Below, one piece after another: positions 9,836 through 22,599 of a stretch of 64,000 bases of DNA. The notes beneath the pieces were generated by a model, which saw nothing but the letters and a program-made list of their open reading frames with translations, did no database searches and had not been told where the DNA came from. Origin of the DNA: Aralia elata (lineage: Eukaryota; Streptophyta; Magnoliopsida; Apiales; Araliaceae); contig CM068385.1 of assembly GCA_034770075.1 (NCBI GenBank), forward strand, positions 77,120,272 to 77,184,271, in the 5' to 3' direction. Each line of letters starts with the position of its first letter. The stretch's first letter is position 1. The position numbers and the translations under genes were made by a program.

Positions 9836-11149
9836 CACATAAAGAAAAGAAAAGATTATGATACCCAAGCACCTTTTAACTTGAATCATGAAGAACTTTA
9901 AGCAATGTAAACCCTAGAGATGTTTGATGTTTATCCCCACTCAAATCCCTAGTAAAATGAAACTTTAAAAGAACAATCCTATATAGTTTGCACATGTGAT
10001 GGTTGTACTTTGTGAGCAGCAGTCAAAATTTCCCGAATTAGATCCTAATCTCCTCTGACATCTCATTGTTGAATGAGAGATTATTCGAGTCTCCACAGTT
10101 TCCCTCTCCTAATCTTGACTTGTACATATATTACATTAATATTTTCAGAAACTTGAAATTGTCAATCTAAGAGTGCCTAAATCTTATCGGCACAACTCAA
10201 AAGGTTTCAGGTACCTTTATAAGGTAAACTATCCATCCATTAAGGTTGTTTGCTAATTGCTGCCATGAGTTATGTAGAGGTTCAAGATAGATTACCATGC
10301 GGATTTTTAAAGGAAAAATGCCAAATACCTTAGTTTGTGGCTCTGTGCATAATCTCAAAATATACAGTTCCTTTGGAAAAACATTTGCTTAGATATTCTG
10401 TAGGAATAGGGTTTGAACCTGTTTGTGATATATGTTATTGGTGAAGGCTGATTCAATTTTGACTCGAAGTGATGATAAAGCTACCCACAAGGTAAACGAC
10501 ATATTCCTGGAGTGGAGGTCTAGTAGGTCCGGAATAGAAGTATTAAGCCCCCACAAGCATAATATACTAGTGTTTACCGCTTTACATAACTAGGCGCGGG
10601 TTCGGGCCGAGGAAGCGTCTCTGACCTAAATTTTTGGGGCAGTTTTGTATTTTTGAGGTAAATTAGGGTTCAAGTTGTATTGTCTTATAAGGAAGGGATC
10701 CTGCATTGTGTGTTATACGATTTTATGAGATAATGAGATTTATCTGGTGCTAAATGTGGAGTAACTAAGCTTTGAGTGAGCCACATAAAATTTTGTGTCT
10801 TGTCTGACTATTTTTCTTTTGATTTCTATTTGTTATTGTTTTTGCTGAGTTGTTATTTTCTAACGCATCAATAACACTAATAATAGATGAAACCAGGAAG
10901 TTTGTTAGCAGTTAGCACAAAGTTATAATAGATGAAACCAGAAAGTGAGTAAGCTCATTTCAGATTTATATCCAATTATCAGGAGAAATATATGAAAGAC
11001 AAAGTAAGGAAGGTGATAAACTCAGAGGTAATAATATTTAATTTATTTAGACACCATACAGATATCAAAAGCAGTTATATCATATGGACTGAGATGGGAA
11101 AATTTGCTAAAAATACAAAAAACATGGTACTAGGAAAAAGGGGATATGC
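9836..11149. other. Intergenic DNA; possible copia LTR fragment at about 10640-10866
   Basis: No gene was found. The stretch from about 10680 ('ttataaggaagggatcctgc') to 'gttattttctaac' at about 10861 resembles the 3' part of a Ty1/copia LTR ('gagataatgagattta', 'ccacataaaattttgtgtc'), but no PBS or partner LTR is present. A short imperfect duplication ('aatagatgaaaccagraag') occurs at about 10883 and 10926. Confidence 0.35.
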
Positions 11150-14100
11150 TCAGGAGGACATTCTTTGGATATTAGACAGTTCTCCCAGTGTAATCATGTC
11201 GAAGGACCCATAAAAATATTTCCTTCTAGCTGTCGACAACTCTTGTGATATTTTTCGCATAGTTGGCCGAGACTGTGGACTGGCACTCAAGCAGGAAAGT
11301 GCTAGCCTTGTAAGATAAATCACTTCTTGTGCAACTTGCACAACTGGAGGTGCGAGTCGATGGTCCATCACATCCTTCAACAATATGTCATGACGAGCTG
11401 ATGATGATAAAGTTAAAAGGAGATCACTTGGATGCCTTCCCATAATCACTTCCAATGTAAGTACTCCAAAGCTGTAAACATCGCATTTCTCATTCACTTT
11501 TGTCGCATAAGCAAGCTCTGAAAAAGTGTGATCTTGTCATGCTATGTATATTTTAAGTAATCGACTACGAAGTTTGAGTGAATACCTGGAGCTGTGTAGC
11601 CAAAGGTGCCAGCAAACGACGTCCAAATGGAAGGCTGCGTGTCTAAAAGCCTGGCTGTGCCAAAATCAGAAACACGGGCCTCATTATTTAAGTCTAACAA
11701 AATGTTCTTGCTTGAGATGTCTCGATGAATGATTGGAGGTGAGCAGTCATGGTGCAAATAGGACAATGCATCGGCTACACCTTCAACAATTTTCACTCGT
11801 TCGCTCCAACCCAACTGCATTGGCTTTTCATCATGATTTAGTAGTGTTCTCAAGCTCCCCCCTTCCAAGAACTCATAAATCAAGTAGGAGTAGTGCGTAT
11901 GTGAGCAGAAACCAAATAGCTTGACAATGTTCTTATGACGAATATTTGTTAGTGCACGAATTTCACTTGCAAATGCTTTTTGGTTTGCTGTGCCACCATT
12001 TTCTAATGGGTAAAGTTTCTTCACTGCAACAACCTGACCTGTGGGAAGCTCAGCTTTATAAACGGTTCCCGAGCTTCCCACTCCAATACAATGTTTCGAA
12101 CTGAACTCATTTGTTGCTTCAAGGATGTTTTCATGGACTAGTTTTCCGTTGTAGCCCCATATCGCAAATAAATGTCCATTTTGTGCCTCTCTTTGATTGC
12201 TTTTCTTCTTTGCTCTCAGGAGAATAATGACAAAGACAAACATTCCAACACAGACGACTGAGAGAAATGAGGTTCCGGGAAGAAGGATAAGAAACAAGTT
12301 TTCACTTCCTTTACTCTTCTTCCCGTTTGGTTGGTTTGTCAATATGGAGCAAGGGCAAGCCCAAGTAGCTGTATTGCTGCACAAGCCCTTATTATTTCCG
12401 AGTGCTTCTAATGGAGCCTTGTGAAAGGCTTCATTGTTTGGAATACAACCATCCAGCTGATTGTGTGATATATCAACGGAAATCAAGCTTGACATTTCAT
12501 CAAAAGTAGATGGCACAGAACCAGAGAACTGATTGTGGGAGAGATTCAACAATTCTAAGGTGTGTACTTCTCCTAGCTCCCTCGGTATCTCTCCCGAAAT
12601 GGAATTATAACTAGTATCAAGGCGTTCCAAAAACTTTAAATTATTGATCTGAGAAGGAAGATTTTGCCTAAATCTGTTTTTGCTCAAATTTAAGTACAGC
12701 AGATTTAGGCAACCTTGTAGTTCTTGAGGTATTGATCCGCTAAGGTTGTTGGCTGCCATATTAAGATGCTCGAGATTGGACAGCTTTCCAATTTCTGGTG
12801 GAACAGTGCCCGAAAGTTTATTATTATCCAGCTCGAGGGAGATCAATGCTTTCAGTTTACCCAATTGCTTGGGAATTTTTCCGACAAGACGATTTGATGA
12901 GAGGTGAAGTACATGTAATTGTTGCAATTTTCCAAGCTCGAGTGGTATCATGCTTGAAATTTTGTTGTTGGAGATTTTGAGGCTTGTCAAATTGTGACAC
13001 TGTCCCCAGCTTTGAGAAAGTTCGCCATAGAGCATGTTGTAACTCAAATCGATGTAATCCAACTTTGGATATATGCCAAAATCTTCTGAAATATTTCCGC
13101 TAAGCTGATTCTTTTCTAGCCGCACCCTGATTAGGCGACTGCAGTTTCTTAGGCTCTTTGGTATGCGACCCCAAAAATTATTGTCATTTGCGGTAAAACG
13201 CTCAAGTACCCCATTATGACAAACATAGTGAGGTAGATGCCCATACAACTTGTTGTTACCCAAGAGCAAAACCTTTGCATATGTAAGGTTATTTATTTCT
13301 GCAGGAATGGAGCCAGTGAGTTTGTTCATAAACAACCTTAGATCATTAAGACCTTTAAGATTGCCTATTTCTCGAGGAACTTGACCAGTTAATTGATTAA
13401 CCGGGAGATGTAACTCCATTAGATTACTCAAGTTTCCTATTGTGGAAGGAATGGATCCCGAAATGTTGTTTACAGAAAGGTAGAGTAAGGTTAAGCTTCG
13501 TAGGTTTCCAACTGAGGTAGGTATGGAACCAGAGAGATTGTTGGTTGACAAATCGAGCTCACGGAGATATTGAAGCGTTCCTACCGGAGGAATGGCACCA
13601 GAGAGTTTGTTATGAAATAAGTATAAAAAAACCAAGTTGGTCAAATTTCCAATAGAAGTAGGGATGGAACCTGTAACTTCATTTTTACATAAAAAAAGCT
13701 TACGGAGATTTTTTAGGTTTCCGATTTCCCTTGGGATGGAACCAGAAAGTTTGTTACCGCAAAGGTCTAGAGTTATTAAGTTGGACAAGTTCTGAATAGA
13801 GTCAGGGATTGGACCAGAGAGTTTGTTATTAGCCAAATCAATATATCTAAGAAATCTCAGCATTCCCATTTCTTGAGGGATGGTTCCTGAAAGTTTATTG
13901 CCATTGAGAAAAAGGGTGGTTAATTTGCTCAAGTTTGTCAATTGTGTAGGGATCATACCTACAATATTGTTGAAGGCGATAGCTAGATAAGTAACCGATT
14001 TAAGCTTTTCAACTACTCGAGGGATTGAACCAGTGAGGTTGTTAGATGATAAGTCAAGCAGATTGAGAGATCTAAGTTTTCCTATTTCTAGGGGAATAGG

Positions 14101-14649
14101 CCCATGAAACTCATTTGCGTCTAGATAAAGGTAGTTCAGACTTGTGAGCAAGCCGATTTGAGGTGGGATATGTCCAAAGAAATGGTTGAAAGACAAGTCA
14201 ATTATGGTAATGAATTTTGAAAGGTTGCAAATTTGAGAGGGAATGGTTCCATAGAGTGAGTTGTTAGAGAGGTGAAGACCGAGTAGGTTAGGAAAGGACG
14301 AGAAACTTAAGCCATGAATCGTACCTTTTAAACCATAAGCTGTAAGGTTTATATGCATGATGCTGCCAGATAAATCGCAAGTGATTCCCATCCAGGTGCA
14401 TGGGCTACTGTTGTTGGAGTTGAGGGATGGAAGAAGTCTCCAGGAAGAAAGGAGAGACGGAGTAGGAATGTCGAGGCTGTCTTTCCATTGGAGAAGTGCC
14501 TCTACTTCTTGTCCTTGTCTAGATTTTGAAGGAGAAGTTACAAGAGCAGAAACACAAGAAAAAGAAGTAAAAACTAAAATGACTTGTATGAGTGAAAGCA
14601 AGAATGAAGATAGCTGAATGGAGCGCGAATTTTCTTTTGAAGAGGCCAT
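11150..14649 (-). CDS. LRR receptor-like kinase, MIK2-like (first paralogue)
   Basis: Exon 1 is 14649-11586 and exon 2 is 11517-11150. The 68-bp intron has GT..AG ends and splits the Glu codon of the APE motif. The product is 1143 residues. An N-terminal signal peptide (to about residue 36) is followed by an LRRNT with QEVEALLQWKDSL and CTWMGITC, about 27 plant-type LRRs, a membrane helix at about 783-811, and a Ser/Thr kinase from about 850. Kinase motifs are intact: glycine loop GVGSSGTVYKA, Lys in VAVKKL, HRDISSKNILL (RD type), DFGTARLL, and APE restored by splicing. It should act at the plasma membrane as a peptide or damage-signal receptor, as Arabidopsis MIK2 does; the ligand is unknown. 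It contains the conserved central LRR block (VCHNG..NCSRL..GIYP..WGQCH). Nothing is broken. Close LRR-XII/MIK2-like assignment is firm; orthology to MIK2 itself is not. Confidence 0.93.
11518..11585 (-). other. Intron of first receptor kinase
   Basis: Donor CCAG/GTATT and acceptor TTTTTCAG/AGCTTGC on the minus strand. Phase 1. At 68 bp it is near the lower limit for plant introns. It is at the same place as the introns of the two paralogues (438 and 101 bp). Confidence 0.88.
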
Positions 14650-14730
14650 AGATTTGGTGATGACCTGAATTTATATAAAGAGCTAAAAAGGACAATGTGT
14701 GAATGATGAAATATTTGAACTGCGTTGAAG

Positions 14731-14740
14731 TATTTATAGA
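14731..14740 (-). promoter_or_regulatory. Putative TATA box of first receptor kinase
   Basis: TCTATAAATA on the minus strand, about 85 bases upstream of the ATG. That would place transcription start near 14705 and give a ~55-base leader. A second TA-rich candidate is at 14671-14680 but is probably too close to the ATG. Confidence 0.5.
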
Positions 14741-14948
14741 TGAAATCAAGCACTGTGAGAGCTCTCTGTTAAATAAGAGTACAGTTAGTTGTCCAAGTTC
14801 ATGATCCCAAAGTGGTATAGTAGATGCATGTCAGCATGTATAGAAACATGCAGTGTAATATTTGGACTCTAAGTCAAATACGCGGAAATATGAGTCATGT
14901 TATACTATTGAATATCAAGCCGTCAGTTTTTTATACTTCGAGTTAGAG

Positions 14949-15594
14949 TAATTCTACGCGGACCGGTAATTTATACACTAATATTGAACCGTGGATCCCC
15001 AACCAATTTCTCCTCCTTTCTTTATCTCTCCCTCTCCCACTTACCAAAGTCCCCTCATTTCTTTACCGATTTGCCCTCTTTTCTTTCTCTCTCTTTATTT
15101 TGTTTACGTATTTTATATTAATTCATCAAATTTATTTTTTTATTTATTTAAAAAATATTTCTTCAATAAAGTTTAAAAAAATTACCACGTAGACAACTTA
15201 TAATCAAAGTCAAATTGTATTCCTAATTTTAGAACGGATGAAGTATATACTATATCTGTCCCAAAATTTGAAATTAATTTTAGAACGGAGGTAGTATATA
15301 CTTCATCTATTCTAAAATTAGAAATATAATTTGACTTTGATTATAAGTTGTCTAGAAGATATTTTTTTAAACTTTTTTAAAAAGATATTTTTTAAATAAA
15401 TAAATAAATAAATTTAATGATTTAACATTAAATAAATGAACAAAATAAAGGGAGAGAAAGAAAAGAGGGCAAATCGGTAAAGAAAGGAGGGGACTTTGGT
15501 AAGTGGAAAGGGGAGAAATAAAGAAAGGAGGAGAAATTGGTTGGGGACCCACGGTCCAATATTAATGTTCAAATTATTGGTCCGTGTAGAATTA
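14949..15594. mobile_element. Long inverted-repeat (foldback) element upstream of first receptor kinase
   Basis: Two arms of about 300 bp, 14949-15250 and 15295-15594, are reverse complements of each other at roughly 85-90% by eye, with a loop of ~45 bp made of Stowaway-like ends. The outer ends read TAATTCTAC...GTAGAATTA, so a TA target duplication is possible. Short open frames on both strands here are simply the two arms read in opposite directions. A transcript through it would form a very long hairpin. Its left end is ~300 bp upstream of the ATG of the kinase gene at 11150-14649. Confidence 0.88.
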
Positions 15595-17366
15595 TTCTTC
15601 TGAGTTATTGAAAATTCGTGTGCTTGGGAGTCCTGATAATTAAAAAAACCAATACTTTACCATGAATGCAATTATAGAGAGACGAGAAAGCAAAAGACTA
15701 TGGAGTCGCTTTTGTAACCGGATAACTAGTAAGGAAAATCGTTCCATTTGATTCCATTTATAACTTACACAATTCTGTTGGCCAAAACAATTTTCTGTTA
15801 TAATTTATAGCTACTCATCGACAGTTGAACATTACTATGAAAATTGCCCCACACTATTATTCTATAACACCTTATCTCAATAAGTGATTAGAGGCATGGA
15901 AGACTTGGGAAAAGAAGTCCTCACTACGTATTAGCTTTAGCTTTAGCTTTACCTTTAGATTTTTCTATGTTTTTCCTACCGGATTTACACTAGGATTGAT
16001 GTGTATGCAAATCACAAGATTCAGAATTCCCCGCGTAAAACTGTAGAAGCTAGCATCCAACTCAAACCCATTGATATTTATATATGGACTCAGGCACCAT
16101 GAGCTCTTCTTTACATTAGAGGTTTCTGATTTCCATGATCCCTAAAAACCATGTGTTGTATTTAGTCACATTTCTTATTAACAATGCCTGTAGCAAAAAC
16201 AGTTGTGTAGCCTTGTACTGTCAGTCCAATTTTCTTGTCCCATTTCTTGTCTCACCGTGGAACGTCTGATGAGACATGAGAAGGGACAACATATTTGAAT
16301 TCTTTCAATGCCTCACCCTAATTTTTTTTTTTATCTTCTTTACCTCAATAATTGTTTGGTGGCATGGAAGACTTTGGAAAAGAAGTCCTCGTTCTCTGAA
16401 AACTTTACCTTTAGGCTTGAATGTTTTTACTGACTTTGTTACTTGGAGATATATTTTTAAAACGAGGACTTTTAAGATAATTTTATGTTTTTAAAATTAC
16501 CCTTTATATTAGGTAAGAATTTACTAGTGGTGGTAAGATGCTAGAAATTTAGTAGAGAAGTAATGACAAATCAGGGACATTATGTCACTTTATACTGTTA
16601 AAATTGAAATGTATCTCTTTTTTTAGAACATACTAAAAAAGAAGATGCATATCTAATTTTGGAACGGAGGACGTAATTTTTTTGGACATTATGTTGAACG
16701 AAACAAAGTTGCATTGTTTGAAAGCCTATTTGTTTAAGAAATTAAGAATGATCAAAGTCCAAAGTGGAGAAATTGGTCGTGGAGAAGAAAGGAGGACTCA
16801 CTAGAAGGAAGGACTAGTCCACCAGGACTGAAATCCTCCAAAAGATGGACTACTTTATTTTATTTTATTTTTCCTCTCTTCCTTTTGTGTTAAATATTGC
16901 AGATTATTTAGTTCTTTACCATTATATGTTGCAAGATTACCATATCGAATTCATCTCTTTTCTTAAAAGAAAAAGTGAAAAGAAAGAATAGTTGAGATAA
17001 AGAGTAAAGGCTTTATACAATTTTAATTAAGTAATTTGAATAAAACTTTAAAAAAGAAAAAAGAAAAGTGAACTGTTTTGGGAACTGAATAATTCCTTGT
17101 TCAACTGTTAGCCATTTGGAACTCATAATGAGTTAAGGAAAAAGAAAAAGAAAAGGACAAGTAAAATTATTGGATAAAAATCTTCTTAGTGAATGCAAGT
17201 GCAACACTACATAAAATCTAATACAATGTAATGCGAAAATTAGGGGTAATAAAACTGTGAAACAGAATTTTTAGTTTTATTTTTTTCTTTTTCATTTTCC
17301 TTTTCCAGTTTTCATTTTCTTTCTCTGTCCTCGCATTTTTTAAGTTTAAACAAAGCATAATGAATT
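15595..17366. other. Intergenic DNA between the two minus-strand kinases
   Basis: No gene was found. A short duplicated block occurs at about 15880-15965 and 16355-16430 (both contain 'catggaagacttgggaaaag' or a close variant, then 'aagtcctc'). The triple 'agcttt' run at about 15930 is a minor tandem repeat. Confidence 0.5.
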
Positions 17367-17608
17367 ACTACCTCCGTTTCACAAAAAAGAATCTCATTTT
17401 GCTTTTTTTTTGCGCCATGAAAAGAGTCCACTTTTTAATAATACTAGCATAAAATGACACAATGTCATCAAGTTTGCCATCATATTTTCATAATCATACC
17501 ACACTACTAAGCATGAACTTATTGTTTTCCGGAGTATACATGATACAAAAATAGATCCATAATGTTTGCGAAAATTTTGCAAATGGGACTTTTTTTGTAG
17601 AACGGGGG
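17367..17608. mobile_element. Degenerate Stowaway-like MITE
   Basis: Left end 'tacctccgtttcacaaaaaa' and right end '...ttttttgtagaacggggggag' are imperfect inverted repeats of the Stowaway type, and the inner sequence is AT-rich. It lies downstream of the second receptor kinase. Confidence 0.6.
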
Positions 17609-17974
17609 GAGGGAATTTTTACCTACAGCTGTGGTTACAACTGACAATGGAGGGAAACCAGCTGTGTACACAGAAGAATTTAGGTAAACTATAATTATAC
17701 CTCTTTTTCTTCAATACTTTTTGCTTATTGCCTTATTGATATATTGTCTTAATAGTCCATGTTTATCTTCAATATTTTTAGCTTTAGTTATTTTTCTTGT
17801 GTCTCACTCAGAGACATGTTTTATTTATAAACAATATGGGAATTACAACACTTGGCAGTACTAATCCAAGTATATATATTCATACAATATATCAATCAAG
17901 CATTTACTCTATTATCTATAACAAGTTATTTTCTTGGGATTGAGTTGACTCTCCAACATGCCTCTGAAAAGTTG

Positions 17975-20900
17975 TTATTTGGTCTCTAACAGCTGAGTGA
18001 CAATACGCATTGGTGGCCTGGCTTGTGGATTTGAATGTAAACATGCTCTTGCCAATTTAATCATCGGAACCACTTCCTCCTCAATGCCGATTGAGAGAGG
18101 GTAAAGGCGTTGATCCACAAAATCTTTCAGCTGTATATTCTCAGCCGCCGATAGAGACAATAGAGAATTAACAAAATCACCTGGATGCTTCCCTTTAATA
18201 ATTTCTAGTGCTAACACTCCAAAGCTGTAGACGTCGCACTTCTTAGTTACCTTCATTGTGTAAGCAAGTTCTGCAAGAGAGGAAATGAGGAAGAAGGAAA
18301 AACAAAATGTTTCAATGGTTTAAATCAGAATGATCTAATACCCTTGTTAACCTAGCGAACCATATATTGGTACTTGCATACCAAACATGGTATTATCACT
18401 CCCCAATAATACTGAATTTAACGTACCTAAATATTTCTTTGTTTTTTAACTTATAGTTGCACAAATTTAATTTAGAATTGGATGCTTAAATATTATATTT
18501 TACTAGATTATTTATGAAGCAACAATTTGTTGATTAAACTAAAATCTTTTATTCGTTGTGTTATATGTTTAATTTTAAGAGAATTCCTAAGTATAAACAC
18601 TCATGTAAAGTTACCTTAGCCGTGTACTCATACCGGTTCCCGAACTGCGTTAGTGGTAACACTACTCTAAATTCTTTGTCAAATTAATAGAGTAGAAACC
18701 TACTGTACCTGGTGCAAGATATCCGTAAGTGCCTGCAAGTGCACTCCAATTGGACGAATCCAGCTTTAAAAGTTTAGCAGTGCCAAAATCCGAGATGCAA
18801 GCCTCATACTCTGAATCAAGAAGAATGTTCTTGCTTGATATGTCCCGATGCACAATTGGAGGTGAGCAATCATGGTGCATGTAAGACAAAGCATGAGCCA
18901 CACCCTTAATGATATTAACCCTTTTCCGCCAATTCAATTTCTTAGCTTCCTCGTCTCTACTCAGGATCATTTCCAAGCTCCCCATTTCAAGGTACTCATA
19001 AACCAAAAACGAGTGTTGAGCATGTGAACAATATCCAAGAAGTTTCACAATATTTCGGTGCCTTATCTCAGTCAATGCTCTTACCTCATTAATGAAACCT
19101 TTACGATCAGCAATTTCAGATGATGAGTGAAGCCGCTTTACAGCTACAATATTGCCTGATTGTACCTTTGCTTTGTACACATTTCCAAATCCTCCCTTTC
19201 CAATGCAATATGCATCATCAAATTCCTTTGTTGAATTTATGATTTCATCGTACATTGCTCTCCCATCAAAACTTGATATTGTAAACAAATCTTCATTTTC
19301 TGCATCCTGTTTTCTGACTTTTGCGTTTCTCTTTCTTTTTCTAGAAATGATGAGAAGTCCCATAAATGCACAAAGAAGTACAACTGCTCCCACAATAGGG
19401 AGTACCATGATCGGTATGAGTTTGTGGCTCTTCGTCACTGTTGTTGAAGAACTCTTACAAGGTTGCAAGCCGGTAATGTTGCCACACAGACCTTTGTTCC
19501 CTTGTAAAGCTTCAAAGGAGGCATTCCGAAAGGCATTGCTATTGGGAATTGGACCTTGCAGGCTATTGTAGGATATGTCAATGTACGATAAGCCAGGCAT
19601 ATTATCAAAAGCCTTTGGAAGGGAACCAAAGAGTTCATTGTGGGAAAGATTCAGCTTCTCCAAACTTTTCAAACTGTCGATTTTTGATGGTATCTTCCCT
19701 GTCAGTGAGTTATGGCTAAGATCGAGCAACGTTAGCTGAACTAACTTAGTCATTTGAATGGGAATTTCTTGTCTGAAATTGTTGATGCTCAAATTTAAAT
19801 AAAACAGCTGCAGGCAGTCCCCCAAATTTCCTGGAATCGACCCATTCAATCTGTTTGTGGACAAATCAAGGTACAAAAGGCCAGCAAGTGATCCGAGTTC
19901 TTGAGGTATTGTGCCAGAGAGTTGGTTATCATTCAAACGGAGTTCCAAAAGATTTGTCAACTTCCCAAATTCCTTCGGAATCTGCCCAACTAAACGATTT
20001 GAAGAAAGATCAAGTTTACGTAGTTGAGTCATGTTTCCAAACTCTGGTGGTATGGCACCGGTGATGTTGTTCCTCGAAATTTGCAGGTTCGTCAACTTCT
20101 TGCACTTCGTCCAATTTTTGGAGAGCTCCCCATAAAACTTGTTATTGCTGAGGTTGATGAAATCTAAATCTGGATAGTCACCGAAAGCTTCAGATATATT
20201 TCCAGTGAGCTGGTTCCCTTCGAGGCGAACTCTCCCTAAGCTTAAGCAATTTCTCAAGCTTTTAGGGATTGAACCGATGAGCTTGTTGTCGTTTACAGAG
20301 AAGTTCTGAAGTTTTCCCCCGTGACAAATCTTTTCTGGCAAGTAGCCAGAGAATTGATTTTTGTCCATTTCCAAAACAATCAATTTCAAATTTCCGAATT
20401 CCTCTGGTATGGGACCAGAAAGTTGATTGTCGCGGATAAATAAAATTTCCAATGTGCTTAGATTGCCAAGTGAAGCAGGAACGGAACCACTGAGTTTATT
20501 TACACACAAATCTAGTTCCTTAAGAAACTGCAAGTTTCCTAATTTACTAGGTATTGAGCCAGAAAGATTATTTGTGTGAAGATGTAAAAGAGTTAGGGAG
20601 GTCAGATCACCCAAGGATGCTGGGATTGAACCAGAAAGATTGTTTGTGTGAAGGCTTAGACTTTGAAGCAATTTCAGCTCTCCTATTTCAGGTGGTATGG
20701 AACTATAAAGTTGATTTCGGAACAGGTGCAAATAAGTTAAATTACTCAACTTTCCAAAAGTGGATGGAATGGGACCGGTTAGAAGATTTGTGTCCATGTC
20801 AAGCTCAACAAGATTGGAGAGATTTCCAAATTCAAGAGGAATAGAACCAGAGAGTTTATTTTCATAGAGATAAAGATATTGCAAGCTGCTCAAACTGCCA

Positions 20901-21472
20901 AAAGAAGCAGGAAGTGGACCTTCAAGAACGTTGGAATACAATGCAAGTTCAAAAAGAGATTTCAAATTGCCTATTTCCTGAGGAATTGAACCATTCAACT
21001 GATTCTCATTAAGGTGGAGGGTCTCAAGATTTGATATCTTCCCGATTTCTGCTGGGATTTTCCCAGAGAACTTATTGATTGACAAATCAAGATAGGTAAG
21101 TTTTGAAAGATGGCCAATTTGAGGTGGGATTATGCCGTAAAGCTCATTGAGAGAAATGTCAATATATGTGAGATTTGGGAGGAAAGAGAAGGGGAAACTG
21201 TAAAGCGTACCATTCATATTTGATGAGGTGAGGTTCAAGCCATTTACGCTTCCATTGTTGCAAGAAACTCCAAACCATTTGCATGGAGAAGTATCGGTTG
21301 GACTCCATGTAGATAGTATAGAATTGTTTGCATTTTGAAGGGTGGCTTTCCAGTGAAGGAGAGAAGTAGCTTCTTCAGCAGAAGGAGAAGCAACATTGTG
21401 TGGGATAAATATTATGATGAAGAGAATAAATGATAGAAGACACAATAAATTTCTTATGATTGGAGAACCCAT
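17975..21472 (-). CDS. LRR receptor-like kinase, MIK2-like (second paralogue)
   Basis: Exon 1 is 21472-18709 and exon 2 is 18270-17975. The 438-bp intron (GTACAG...TTGCAG) splits the Glu codon of APE. The product is 1019 residues: signal peptide (to about 28), LRRNT (EEATSLLHWKATL, CKWFGVSC), about 24 LRRs, a membrane helix at about 684-709, and a kinase from about 750. The glycine loop GKGGFGNVYKA, VAVKRL, HRDISSKNILL and DFGTAKLL are intact, so catalysis is expected. The C-terminus is short (VTQLLETK). LRRs 13-17 hold the conserved block with ICHGG, SLRNCLSL, FGDYP and NWTKC, which the third paralogue lacks. Its N-terminal half is very similar to the third gene, so those two are the closest pair. 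Expected at the plasma membrane as a peptide receptor with co-receptor kinases; ligand unknown. Confidence 0.94.
18271..18708 (-). other. Intron of second receptor kinase
   Basis: Donor GCACCAG/GTACAG and acceptor CTCTTGCAG/AACTTGC on the minus strand, 438 bp, phase 1. Longer than in the paralogues and AT-rich; no inserted element recognised. Confidence 0.88.
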
Positions 21473-21510
21473 ATTTTTCTGTTTGATATAAACATATGAT
21501 GTTTCAAGTT

Positions 21511-21520
21511 TTATTTATAG
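21511..21520 (-). promoter_or_regulatory. Putative TATA box of second receptor kinase
   Basis: CTATAAATAA on the minus strand, about 40 bases upstream of the ATG at 21472. If used, the leader would be very short (about 10 bases), so a more distal start cannot be excluded. Confidence 0.45.
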
Positions 21521-21655
21521 ACATATTTTTTTTAAGATATTACTAGACATGGGAATCTCCCTCTCATACTTGACTTCATTCTCATGGAGTTTTAAGTATG
21601 TGTCACGCTTGGAGTCTAAGTCTTTGCCTTAGTTTTCCTTGAAAGGATGAGACAC

Positions 21656-22560
21656 TATATACTCACTTTGTCCCATTAAAGAGTCTCATGATTTGCGGAG
21701 AAAATTTGTTCCATAATTAAAGTTATCTTTTGATCGATAATACTATAAAATGACAAAAAGTCTTCAAATATAACAACACAATTTCAATACTATTCTGCCA
21801 TTTTTAAAATATACACTTATTATATTTGGTGTAAATATGAAAAAATATATATTTTTTAAGTTTGCAAATTTTGTAAATCTGACTCTATTTGTAGAACGGA
21901 GTAACCGGTAAAGTGTGACTAGATAGATACTACAGTAAGTGCATGTTTGGTTTGTGACTTTGGGATTTTTAGAACTTTTGGAACCCAAATATATTTGAGG
22001 GTCTTGTACGTCTAAATACAACTTATTACAATATTTAACTCACAAACAAAACTTTTAAGCTCCAAACTCACTTTTACAGAAGCACCAAAACACTTTTCCA
22101 ACGCACAAAAACAAACAAGTCCTAAGACTAGTGTGCGTTCGCACGCTCTGACGTATCTTTGAAGGTTAATATTCATTAGACTTTGGGTCGTCCTATTGAG
22201 GACTTCAGGTCTTGAATATTTGTTTCATTTTTAATTTTCCTAGAAAGAAACACTGGACTCGACCTGTGGGCTTTATTTCAGATGTGTGGACTGGAGGAGA
22301 ACTAGTGTATTACCAACCAACAAGATTGAATTGTTCAACGAAGACTTGAATAACAACAGCACCCTTTAGAAGTGGCTGGAAATTAAATATCACTTTTGTT
22401 TTGTTCCCTTTTCATTGAATTTTAATGATCAGAATCTCCTCATTACGCTTATCTTCTAAGTTCTTTTAATATATACTCATCAACAGGAATATTATATTTA
22501 TTGGCACGATAAAATTCGTTGTAAATAAATGTATCGCTGATACTATCGTTAAAAACAATA
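21656..22560. repeat. Upstream repeat copy A
   Basis: First of three related copies upstream of the second receptor kinase. Shared landmarks are 'gtaaagtg', 'catgtttggtttgtgacttt', 'gacttcaggtcttgaatatt', 'tttcagatgtgtggactgga' and 'aaatgtatcgctg'. The first ~245 bp (21656-21903) form a Stowaway-like MITE ('actcactttgtcccattaaa' against '...tttgtagaacggagta'). Unit length is about 900 bp. No coding sequence. Confidence 0.75.
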
Positions 22561-22599
22561 TTTGTGATGTTGAAAGTGTATTAAAGAAAATTGAAGGAT

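Noticed and set aside
14991..15552. Two near-identical 61-codon peptides on opposite strands
   Set aside because: They are the two arms of the inverted-repeat element read in opposite directions.
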